Assembly (NCBI RefSeq): GCF_000208745.1 | Contig: NC_030854.1 | Span: 3,477,379 to 3,541,378, forward strand | Length of the DNA stretch: 64,000 nucleotides | From: Theobroma cacao | Taxonomy: Eukaryota; Streptophyta; Magnoliopsida; Malvales; Malvaceae | Direction: 5' to 3' | Part shown: positions 22,268 to 33,253 of the stretch, piece after piece | How positions within the stretch are numbered: position 1 is the first letter of the stretch | How the letters are laid out: each line of letters begins with the position of its first letter | Notes under the pieces: generated by a model | The model's input: the letters and a program-made list of their open reading frames with translations, nothing else | What the model was told of the DNA's origin: nothing | Databases searched by the model: none | Position numbers and translations under genes: made by a program

Positions 22268-24920
22268 ATGGTAAATTGGAACAACCCATTTCAAATCGAT
22301 TCTTTTTTCTCCTTATTCTACGCTCAAAATTATAATTCCAATTTTTCATTTTTCCAGGTTTGCATCGCTTGTCTATTGCCACTCTTCCTCGTCCCGATCG
22401 TGAATATTTTGCCTCTCCTTTTCCATTACATAATGGTAAAATTATTTAACTTTTCAATCATCTTTTTTTTTATTTGATTAGTTAATATCTGTTTAATTAA
22501 TTTCTTTTTTTTTTGGGCGGTTCAGGGTAAAATTTACAAGCTTTTTGGATGGGAATACCGGAAACCGGAGAGGGCACCTCCGGCGTGTCCGTATAAACCG
22601 GCTGCAAAGATGGAAAACGTTAGAAAAGTGAGTGATTAATTGCCTGCTTAAATTATGTGTTTGCTTTTTTTTAAATTTTTATTGAATTATTAATACAAAG
22701 TTTGCTCTGAAGTTTTTTTTTTTATTATTATCTATTGATTCATTGTCATGACCGGATGAAATTCTGGTCCTTGAGGTAGTCAGAGTTTGTTAGGTTTTGA
22801 AACCATGGTTTTAATTAGTTGAAAAATAAAGCAATGGAGGCTAAATGATGTGCATATGCTTAAGCACAACCTTTTTGTTTTTCTAAAATTGTGTGAAAGA
22901 AGTGTTAGGGAATATCGATTTAAAATTATTTCCAATGGGTAGATTAATGGACCTAGAAGTTCAATGACTAATTTGGCCATGACTGAAGGGCTATACCTTG
23001 GTGGTATAGCTTTTATTTTGAACAAGGCCTAAATGGGTGGTTAATATGTTAATCAACTTTATTTGTATTCGTTATTGTGATGAGTGTGGAGCTTGTGCAT
23101 TGGACTAGCATATGATCTAGCTCAGGAAGTTTAAACTGGTTTGCTTCCTAGCCTCGTACCTTATGTTTAGGATTTTGGAGGGATAGGGGTGTAGAGGATA
23201 CGAGGATGGAGAGGATAGGGAAAGAAGAAAGGGAAATAAGGAAAATGCATTTCTCTCCTTAATTGGTCAGAGTGGACAGGAGATGAGAGTGTAAAGTAAC
23301 TCTAATACCACTTTTCACAGGCCGGCAACTTAAGTGCTCTTGCTGTGTGACCTTAGGCACCTTCCATACTTATGATAGCCTAAGTCAGCCTAAACCACTT
23401 CTCACTCCAAGGAATGGACCCAAACAAGAGAAATGCGTAACTAAGTAAGCAAGAACGAGAGTGAGGCAAAGAGAGTTTGTATTCACAATATGAACAACCA
23501 ATGTGCAAGAGAAGTAACCCACACACTATCTCCGATGGATCAGAACCCCTTTTATAGCCACAGGGTCCCCTACAACGGTTAGAAGTCTTGAACCTCAAAT
23601 TTAAATGGCCCCCAACAGCCGCCAATGAATTCTGGTGGGCCAGGAGGCTCTTCTAGTTGTTGGAACAGTGTTCTGATCAGTCTGCCCCTCGACTAGCTGT
23701 TGCACGGTGCCTACGTAGGGGTAGCTGGCTGGCTTGGCCCCCTGGCCTTCTTTCCTGCTGCCTGGTGAAAACTCCCCTAGGCCTGGCCGAACTTGCAGGC
23801 CATAACATTCTTCCCCACTCAGTCCAGCAACACCCTTGTTGCTAGGACATTGTTGCCCCCTTCTCTGCGCTCCACACATTGTGTCTCCGTGCATTTGCCT
23901 CGGGCCTGCTGACCTTGTGTGCTGTTGCTTGATTTGGAAAATTGTTTAAACCCTTCTTTTATTCCTCCCACCCCAAATATCTCAAGTTGAGAGAAACCAA
24001 AGCTGTGAGCCTTAGAGGGATTTAGAAGAATAGTCAGAAGTAACTCTGTTGCAAAAAATGATGACTCTCATGGGTTGTCATGTAAAGTAGTTGGGGATTT
24101 ATTCTATCTATGGTATTGTTGTTTTCTCTCCATGAGAGACTATTTGGCAAATACAATCCAATTATTAATGGTTTAATAAGAGGTATCTGCTTCTTGGGAG
24201 AAAACTTTTTGAATAGTTATGCCTAGTAGAGTTTTTGTTCTCCATTGTCCACCTGGGTTATGTTACTAGTATGGCAAAACTTATTAGGAATTCTGAAATC
24301 AAGGTAAGTGGCAGGAATGTAAGATTCCATAAGCAAGGTAAATGTGGGAAAGTTATCTAGTCTCAATTGCAGGAGAAATGTTTGATCATTTGCTTTTTTT
24401 TAAAAAAAACAATAAAGCATGTAACATCAGATTCAGTTCATGTTATTTGTGTTTTAGGAAGACTATGATGACAATTACTCTTTTGCACTTAAAAGCGGCA
24501 TGACACCAATCTTAGTTGTATGGAGTTGGTTCGTGTCAGTCATGTGTAGGATATGCTTATTGTAGCAATCTTAAGCATTCTTATTAGGCCGGTCTTCTTT
24601 GCAAACTTATGTTGTACACAAAACATCCAGAAACCGCCAACACTCGAATGCTGTATGTCTTATAAGCTGTTGTCTAAATAATTGTGTTTGAATTCTGGTT
24701 TGTGATAGTGGTTCTGGTTGCTGCTGCTCATGTCTTACTGCTGTCCTGGCTTTGGACTCTTCAAACTTCTACTCATTCTGTGCATGTAGGTTTGTTTTAT
24801 ATCCTTCGATTTGGTAAAGGTTTTCCGGTGTTTTGACAGGTTGGGCCAGAAACTGTACCTGGTAGTATACCCGAGTCTAGTTCGAAACCAGTGGAAGTGA
24901 CAGATGGCAAGCAGGACTGA
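22268..24920 (+). CDS. UPF0729-like small single-pass membrane protein
   Basis: Four coding exons: 22268-22270 (the ATG alone), 22358-22435, 22526-22627 and 24840-24920, giving 87 residues. Joining ATG to the acceptor at 22358 yields [17 protein letters not shown]. This N-terminus resembles the UPF0729 (human C18orf32) family, which starts MVCIPC. Residues 4-26 are a single hydrophobic segment, followed by a conserved basic/proline-rich motif ([18 protein letters not shown]) and an acidic tail ending GKQD. The human protein localises to ER/lipid droplets; the plant function is unknown. All introns are GT-AG and phase 0, so each exon is a module. The alternative of reading through the first intron gives an unrelated Phe-rich tail and was rejected. 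Intron 3 is 2,212 bp and includes a GC-rich inserted-looking block. Confidence 0.82.
23290..23930. other. GC-rich foreign-looking block inside UPF0729-like intron 3
   Basis: About 23290-23930 is clearly richer in G and C than the AT-rich intron around it. It has CCTGG/CCAGG-rich text, and a TTTTATAGCC stretch near 23550 that resembles an LTR TATA/leader on the minus strand. I infer an LTR fragment or other transposon debris. I could not find terminal repeats or a coding domain. Confidence 0.4.
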
Positions 24921-26476
24921 TGCTGAAGTTGGAGTGTTTTCCATTGTATGAAAATCATTCCTTACCATAACAATCCTTCTGAAAATAGACTTGTTAAGCT
25001 TGTTGATTTGGAGAAGAAAAAACAAAAATCATGTAGTATGTTTTTATCAGAAGGCAAAACTGATGATATGATAAAGAATGTTTTGATTACCTAAGCTTTA
25101 GTGAAAAAACATGCATTTAGAAGCTATGAAATCCGTTTTCCATTTGGCGAAACCTGAAAAATGAAAAAAATATTTCCTCTGATCCTCTTCTGAAAGAGCA
25201 GTAGACTCGGTTCCAATGTAGATGACAACAGTAAAAGGGCCGAGGGGTTAAGTCTCTATGATGCCCGGTCCATTAGCCCAAAAGCCAAAAATCGGAGCTG
25301 CATGGCCCTGTCAATGGTCCACCATGGCCCATTCAATGTTAAGAATTCGTTGATTATTATAAGAAAAGGAACACAGTAGAGGCTAAGTGGCTAACCTCAA
25401 CATGGGAAGCGTCACCGGCCTGGTCTATTGTAATGATATGAGATTGTCGGCGAAATTAGCTTATATTATCTTGCTTGAGAAGTAAAATCCTGATTAAATA
25501 TGGTAGTGGGCCCCCCCTTCTTTCGGTTAACTTGTTTGGACTCTTCATGTGTTTGCCCTCCCAAAGTTTGAAACAATTTTGGGGACTCTCATTTCTTTCT
25601 TTCATCTTTCCCTTTCAATTACCAAGCGAATCTACGGCACAGATTCCGTGGGCACCCCTTCCATATTGGAAAAAAATTGATTCCTCATTTTGGTGGCAAA
25701 TTTTTTTTCTTTGGCTGAAAATGACATCCAATCAATGGTTATAATAGTCTAAATGTGGGCTCTTAATGTGAACTGGATGTCTGGAACCACTTAAAATGGG
25801 CCAGAACCCAACTTTTTATTATTTGTTAAAAAATAATATAAAAAAGTTGGACATTACAATCACGAAGTCAGTACCCCCACCTCAAAAGGTTAAAATGTGC
25901 AGTAACACAGTCTATAAGTTACCTAAGAACTTATCGTGAGATTGAAACAGCCTAGTATTTCTGTTAAAACGTTTAGTGTAATATTCTATCTCACCGAATT
26001 TAACGATGAGGTCACTGTATTTACTTTTTCTTAGAAGTACTTGATGTGGACTGAATTTATTCTTATACCATCTGTCACATGTCAAAAACACAACCAACTG
26101 CCAGCTTAGGAGTGGAAAATACATTTCAAAAAACCCAAAACCATATAATCACAAGGTTTATTGCATGCAAAATGTGGGAGCGACAAAAGTGAGTGTAAAT
26201 CACTGTTGAGAAACTGTAGTTTAAGTGGCCATCTAATAAACAATCATGTGACGTGTTTGACTTCCACCTTACGAAAAACGTAGCAGAACCATGTGAGTAG
26301 GTAGGTCAGCAACAACAGCAAATCTTGTGGAGACAACCTAGATATTCGTTGTTTTAAGAAGGAAATTTAGGGCAACTGCCACACGAAGAGTCAATCTGGT
26401 CAAAAAGAATTTTGTTCAACCCAACAAATCTTGTAGTCTTGATTGGTTTACTTGGCTGCCAAGGGAAGCTTGGGTT

Positions 26477-26499
26477 TATATTATTATTATTATTATTAT
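26477..26499. repeat. (TAT)n microsatellite
   Basis: A TAT/ATT trinucleotide run of about 23 bases in intergenic DNA. Confidence 0.85.
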
Positions 26500-27354
26500 G
26501 AGAATAATTTGACAAAACGTTTGTTTTCAAGCGATGGTTCATCTTGTTTGCGATCAAAGTTGGACCTAATTACTTGGAAGAAAGAAAGAAAGAATTTTCA
26601 AGTGAGACATGTGTCATGCTTTTCAATAATACATATATATATATGTTGAGTAGGTACTTTAAATTGAGTAACAGCATGGGCTTCCCACGTTTTTAATACT
26701 AATATATCAGATTAATTTGTTAAGCAAGAAGATCATCTTAATTATGATAATTTATTCAAAATTATCTTTTATCAATTTTGATTTGATATATATCAGTTCA
26801 TCACTTTAGTACTTTTATGTTGGGTTAATTAAACATGTTAGCTAAAACCCTATGAAAAAGGGGCAAGACAAGTTGATGTTGTCTACCCTTTCTCTTCATG
26901 TGAAGTTGGTCCAAAAGAAGAGAAAAAGTGAAGAGAATGAACAAACTAAGTATCTCAATGCATTTTCTCCGAAGTTCAATGGGAATCTTTATTGTCCACC
27001 CACTGCCTAATGAGTCCCCTAAGTCTCACACTGCGCCCAATAAAAATTCACAATCCCACAGTTCTTTATTCCTCAACTTGGTCCCTTTCTTTATCCCATT
27101 GTCATTCAAAATTGAATACTCACAAACACTTTCCATGACTCCCACGTAATGTATAGTAACATTTTGTGACTCGAAGGGTAGGTACGAGGCCAAACCATGG
27201 GTTTGCAAACTTGTGAAGGTCATTTTCTAATACCACTTGCTAGGCCAACACCCCACTCTCAAATAATATAATCAATCGAGAAACACATGTTTTAAAAGAT
27301 TTTTCTAAGATGTGATCAAATACGTGGGAGATTTATTGTTAAGAGAACTGTATA

Positions 27355-27701
27355 GGTATAATTCTTGAAAAAGTTTATAAATTATTTAAAAAAATTTAAA
27401 CAAATTTTTATTTATCTGTTGTATTCAATCAAACACTTATTTTTTTATCCAATAAATTTTTTAATTAACGATTGACTAATTACTATTAATCAAAATATCA
27501 TTGATTATTTTATAATATATCAACATGTCACGTTAATATCATGTGACATAAAATGATAAATGTTATTTTGATTACTAACAGTTAATTAATCATTAATTAT
27601 AAAGATTTATTTGATTCAAAATGAAATTATAAAATGTTATTGAATATAATAAAAAATTTTAAAATTTTAAAATAATTTAAATTTTTTTTAAATATTATGC
27701 C
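27355..27701. mobile_element. fold-back MITE family 1, copy B
   Basis: The 347-bp element begins GGTATAAT and ends ATTATGCC, with long imperfect inverted halves. The central part includes ATCATGTGACATAAAATGATAA, shared in nearly the same form by copies C and D. I do not see a target-site duplication for this copy. Confidence 0.6.
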
Positions 27702-28383
27702 AATATCGGAAAACACAGTTAAGGATTGATATTGTGCATTTTTTCCTTTCATTTTCGAATTAAGGTAAACAAGAGGTGTGTTCAAAGCAAGTGGATGATA
27801 TCCCATCGTTTTCAAACCAATCTTTGGTCGCAAACTCCTTTGTTTTTGGTTTCATCTTCTGATTAAATAAATATTACTTTGTTGTTGGGATTGATAATGT
27901 ACATATATTGCTTCCACTTGTGCGATGGGGGTTATTGTGGGTCCCAAAATTCTTGGAAATTCAGAAGGGAAAAACGGACTTGGATTGGATTATCACCGCT
28001 TTGGTCCCACTGCTCCTGGCTGACTAGGATGTGCTGGTGAGCCACATTTGAAACTTACTGAACTTCTGTTAATTATTATTATTATTACTCAATTTTATAA
28101 CCTATTTAAGTTCATTTCCACCTGTTTATAAATGTATATAATTAGAACATGTGTCACTTAGTGGTAAAGGTACATTCAATGAGAAAAAGAAGTTCTTGTT
28201 TAAAACATAAATTGAATTTTTTTTTTCACTTTTTATCTATTTGGATACAAAATGCATGTGATAGACCAATGAAATATTGTCTCAACGGCAAAGAAGACAC
28301 TTTTGAAATTTTTAAATCCTCTATTCAAGTCTTACTTAGGTAGATTCAATCAAATTTTATATCGATTTGTATAGTAATTTTTT

Positions 28384-28779
28384 GGCATAATGTTTTAATT
28401 GAATTATTCAAAAAATTTTAATTAAATTGTTATTATTTTATTATATTAAAAGAAGTTTTGATATTTTTTATTTTAAATTAAATAAATTCTTACATTACTT
28501 GTTATTTTTTAATTGATATGATGTTGATATGAAAAGTTAAAAAAAATCAAGTGATTATATCATCATGTCACGTTAACATGTTATGTCAGCATATAACGTC
28601 AATATCACGTGATATAAAATAATAAGTGATATTTTGACTATCAACAATTATTCAATTGTTAATCGTAAAAGTTTATTTAATTTAAAATAAAAGTATAAGA
28701 GTTTGGACGCATACAATAGAAAAATAAAAATTTATTTAAATTTTTTTAAATAATTCAAAAAAATTTTTAATATGATGTC
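28384..28779. mobile_element. fold-back MITE family 1, copy C
   Basis: The 396-bp element begins GGCATAAT and ends ATGATGTC. The flanks TAATTTTTT and TAAATTTTT agree at eight of nine bases. It shares with copies B and D a central TGTCACGT motif and the arm sequence TTTATTTAATTTAAAATAAAA. Confidence 0.62.
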
Positions 28780-29219
28780 TAAATTTTTTCATAAATATAA
28801 TTTGTGATACATATGAAAATTATTTTGATTATAATTGAAAATTTTATTCGTAATTGTAATTTCATAAAAAAATGCATGAATAAATATGCATTAAGTGAAT
28901 AAAATTAAATCCTCATGGTATGTTTTTGGATACTAAAGGGTGCTTACTGGCACCAAGCATTTTAAAAGCTAGAATGATTAAAGAGAAAATCGTAGTTGTT
29001 TCTTTTACAAAAGGAGAAGGCAGAAGACAGAGATTCAACGTACAAACTATTAGTCGGTTTGAAACTTTTTTTCGACGTACCGTGAAAGGTGAAATTTAAT
29101 TATTAATCAAGAATTGGAGTTTAATGTCCGTAGCTTTTTCAAAGTTTATAAAGAACAAATTTGAATTTAATTGAGAGCCCGTTTAGAAGGCCAACTGATA
29201 CTTTTAAATGTGACCCTTA

Positions 29220-29220
<1 letters not shown>

Positions 29221-29268
<48 letters not shown>

Positions 29269-29282
29269 ATATATATATATTT
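29221..29282. repeat. compound (TA)n/(ATA)n microsatellite
   Basis: About 34 bases of TA, then ATA units, then AT again. This is a likely slippage-prone locus. Confidence 0.9.
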
Positions 29283-29378
29283 TACTTTTCATACTTATAT
29301 TCATTGCAAGTATGATTGAGAAAAAAATATATGTAACTCACACGGGTTTAATTTGGTTATGTGATATAATTGATTAAA

Positions 29379-29809
29379 GACATGATATTTAAAAAATTTC
29401 ATGAATTATTTCGAATAATACAAATAAGTTTTTTTTCTTATTATGTTCAATTAAATTTTTATATTTTATTTTAAATCAAATGAGTTTTTATAATTAATGG
29501 TTGTTAGTCAAAATCTTACTTATCATTTTATGTCACGTGGTGTTGACATATCATAATAAATAATGAAATGATATATTAATGTGATATGATCATATGATAT
29601 TTTAATTTCACTTTTACGTCAACATCATATTAATACTACGTGAATATAAAATGATAAATAATATTTTGATTAAAGACAGTTGATTAATTGTTAATCATAA
29701 AAGTCTATTTAATTTAAAATAAAAATATAAAAACTTGATTGAATGTAATAAAAGAATAAATTTTTATTTAAATTTTTTAAAAAAATTAAATTTTTTTTCA
29801 ACATTATAC
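29379..29809. mobile_element. fold-back MITE family 1, copy D (exact 9-bp TSD)
   Basis: The 431-bp element begins GACATGAT and ends CATTATAC. It is flanked by an exact 9-bp direct duplication TTGATTAAA (29370-29378 and 29810-29818), the length made by Mutator-like transposases. The arms of about 150-170 bases are imperfect inverted complements of each other. This copy gives the best boundary for the family. Confidence 0.75.
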
Positions 29810-29858
29810 TTGATTAAAATATAATATAAATTTATCGTGTCTAAACTCAATTCTCTTA

Positions 29859-29862
<4 letters not shown>

Positions 29863-29894
<32 letters not shown>
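29863..29894. repeat. (TA)16 microsatellite
   Basis: A perfect TA run about 50 bases beyond MITE copy D. Confidence 0.9.
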
Positions 29895-29899
<5 letters not shown>

Positions 29900-32800
29900 A
29901 ACTCAATTCTCTAAATAAAGTAGAAAATCAAGTTAAATGAAAATGATATTTATATCTTGTTAAATTGTTTGCAAACCATTAACCCAAAGTGTGAAGTGCC
30001 AAGCCAAAGCCTGCTCCCCTGGCTTGGGTAAACGAGTATTTCACCCAAAATATCACCGAACGCTGATTGACTGAAAATTGTGGGGTGGAAAGGCGTGGCG
30101 TCATTGCATGGCGTCAAACGTGATCAGCATCTCCCTTTTGTGTGTACACAAAAATAATATCAGACTGGGAGGTGCGAAAGCAACCCTCTTTATAAAGCCC
30201 TTTCACTTCCACTGGTTAGCCTGTCCCAATCTTTCCCTCCATCGAAGTGGACACCAAACAATAACTTCACTTTTTTATAAACAAAGTTTAGGAAAAGCTT
30301 ACTAATAGTTTCTTTTTTTTTGAGCCTTTCCTAACCCCCATGTGGGTTTGGGTCTTTATCACCCCAATTATCAAACCCCTCTCACATAATCCTAGCTGAA
30401 GGGACTCGTGGCTCCATGCCCACCGTTTGCTTTGTTCTACTTGTATGAGACAGGCCTTTTTCCTCTTTCTCCTCGGCTATTGATTATTATTAAGCCTATT
30501 GAGCTTGATGTGTGCTTAGATGGATTGATCGAGGGATGAGTTGGGAACCCTCCGATGTGAAATTTTGTGCATGAGGATGCTTGCTTTTGTTTGTTGCCAC
30601 TATAGGACATGATATTGCCATGGAAATTATTAGTAAAATGTTACTAGAGTTACGACAGGCAATACATGTATATTTGCAAGAACAATCTGCAGGACGGCTT
30701 AATAAGTTTAAATGTTTTAAAATTAAATATTTAAATAAAGTTTTTTTATTGAAATTAAAAAAAATAATTAAAATTTTATTCTTTTAGTATTTTTGAAATG
30801 TAAAATTTTTAATTAATTTTTTATTTTATAAATTAAAAAAATTAGTTTTATATATATAAAAAATAACTTTTGAAAATCATTAAATATATATTACTGTTAA
30901 TTAAATGAAAATAGAAAAAATAATTGAGAATTAATAGTATTATGGAATTAGAAAGTGATAAAAAATTTAGATTTATTAAGCACATAATTATAGAATTGAG
31001 AGAATATGTCATTTTATTAATTATCTTGATTTTTACATATTTTTAATGAAAAATGAGATAAATAATTGAGAATTAATAAAGATATAAGAATTAATTTAAT
31101 AAGTAGTTATTTTATTAATTATTTAATTTTTATATATGTTTAATATAATTAATTATATTATTATAAAATTATGAAGTCTATTGAAAATTGAAACCTAAAG
31201 CAAGAACTTTGGTAGCTTTACACCATAGTCGACCCTGGCAATAAGTAAGCAATTGAAATTGAAAATACGTACTAGATAATGGTGTTTAGATATTTCCAAA
31301 TTATAGGAGGAAGCATAAGAGAAATAAGTATAATTGATAAAACCATTAGTAGGAATACAATTTACTAGTCATTTTACTATTTAATAATTCATGTCTCAAT
31401 CTTGAAAATTATGTTTGTCCCACCCATGTTAGGATCTTATTTCTTGTTTTCTTTGTTAAAGTTTATTAAACCACGAGATTTATCATTTTCATTATTATTT
31501 TTTTTTCATTTTTTAGACGTGTCGATTGACCATAGTTCATCATCTTCTTCACTAGAAGTTTTTTTTTTTTTTTCTTTTCAAGCATCTACAAAGAAAGTAA
31601 TCAAAAGAAATCCAAAACAACCCTCACACTAGTTATAGGTATTCTAGCATGCATTCACCAAGATGTTAAAATAATTCTCTAGTCAATTATTTAGAACTAA
31701 TTACAGTGTATTTCACTCAAATTGTTAACCTAATTGAACTCAAAGAGAACAATAAAATTACAGAAAAAGCAGACTCAAAACTTTGGATTTCTTTCCTTAA
31801 GAATATATACGAGAAAGTTTAAAAATGTTTTTAAACCTTATAACTCATGGTAAAGTTAATTTTAGAAGATGAGAAACGTCAAATTGTCAAAGTGTGTAAT
31901 GTTAACTCTTTCCATATTGTTCTACTGTAATGCCAACAAAGAGAGAAGGGCATTACCACCCTATAATTGGCATAAACTAAGATTCCAAAAATTCCTAAAC
32001 CAAAAAGATTATCGTTTAATTCCGTCTAATGCATATACTTTCAAGGATTCAAAGTCCATCGCATCCATTAGTTAATCCAAATTATCACTAACCACCAAGA
32101 TCGATGACATTGGTGCCTCGTGACCTCACCTTCACTCCTTGTATATGGTCAAATGAACCACTCTACACGTGGGAGATAGATGCCTACTCACCCCGTTTAA
32201 AAAATAAATGGGGATTAATCGAAACGGTGACGTGTTACCGACAAATGACAAAGGTAACTTTTTCCTGAAACGTGGGTTAAAGGGCAGTTGAAAGATCACG
32301 TGAGCAGCGGGGGACCATCCAGAAAATGAAAACGACACGTGATGGCGGCTGATGCCCCTCCGTGTGCGGGGGTGAGTCACGAGCGAGTTACGCGAATGCT
32401 GCTGACTGCTGAAGAAGGGAAATTCACAACGGAAGGAGATGTAAAAGGAGATGGGAAAATTAAAACGCACAAGTTTTTATTTTTATATTTGTTTAAAACG
32501 GAGGATATAAAGAATGCCCGATAATGTTGGGCCGTGTCAGTGCCACATAATACTGCTGCGAAGATTACGGATACGGGGGTCCCAAAATGTTTCAAAACGA
32601 GTAGGAGGGAAAGGGGAGGATAATATTTAGAGAGGAGGGATAAGGAATCCAAGCTTAACAAAATCCAAAAACAGACCGAGGAATCAATGATTGGGGATTG
32701 TTTTGCTCAACAAAATGCTAGATTTTGTCGTTTTAATGTATTTTCTAATAGATCGTGTATAAAATAATTATAAATGGTTTATGTAAAATAGATAGAGAAG

Positions 32801-33027
32801 AGGTGTATTACGCCTTGAAGTACAAGGTTAGAAAGCAATGGTATTTGTTGTCGATATAGGGGTTTGAGTTTTGAGAGCATCTGGCTGGAGATATTGAAAA
32901 CCGTATCACCAAACACCAAGAGAAACCGAAATGGGTAAAAGGGAAAATGGGAAAATAGACTAGTAAACAACAACTACAAGTGAAGCACAAGCGAAGGAAA
33001 GAAAGCAGCGAAACACTTGACTTTCAG

Positions 33028-33044
33028 TCTCTCTCTCTCTCTCT
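33028..33044 (+). repeat. (CT)n run in ACR 5' leader
   Basis: A TC/CT dinucleotide run about 210 bases before the ACR start codon. Such runs are common in plant 5' UTRs and core promoters. Confidence 0.75.
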
Positions 33045-33253
33045 GAATTGCTTTGCTTTCTGTTTTCCTCTTGCCTTTTATCTGTCTCCACAGCACTACT
33101 GCTGCTCCTCTGTACTCCTCAACACAGCAAAACAACGACTCATAAAACGCAAACAATAAACCAAACCACCCCAAATGAATTAAAGGAAAATTCTTTCGCT
33201 GTTTTTCAAGCTTTGAACGAGTAGTAGTTGAAGAAGAAGAAGAGTAAAGAAGG

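Larger units (their letters stand above)
24921..33253. other. gene-free region with MITEs and microsatellites
   Basis: This contains the UPF0729-like 3' UTR, three members of MITE family 1 and AT microsatellites. The rest is AT-rich sequence without a supportable gene on either strand. About 32100-33253, less AT-rich and closing with a CT-rich leader, is presumably the promoter and 5' UTR of the ACR gene. Confidence 0.55.

Noticed and set aside
22268..22477. 69-codon frame reading straight from the UPF0729 ATG through the first intron
   Set aside because: Gives an unrelated Phe-rich tail and loses the conserved [10 protein letters not shown]-terminus obtained by splicing.
23601..23894. 97-codon minus-strand frame in the GC-rich block
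   Set aside because: No recognisable domain; the block looks like non-coding transposon debris.
28149..28343. SINE-like text with an A-box-like AGTGGTAAAGG and a B-box-like ATTCAAGTC
   Set aside because: Spacing and match are too weak, there is no target duplication and no clear tail; may be chance.
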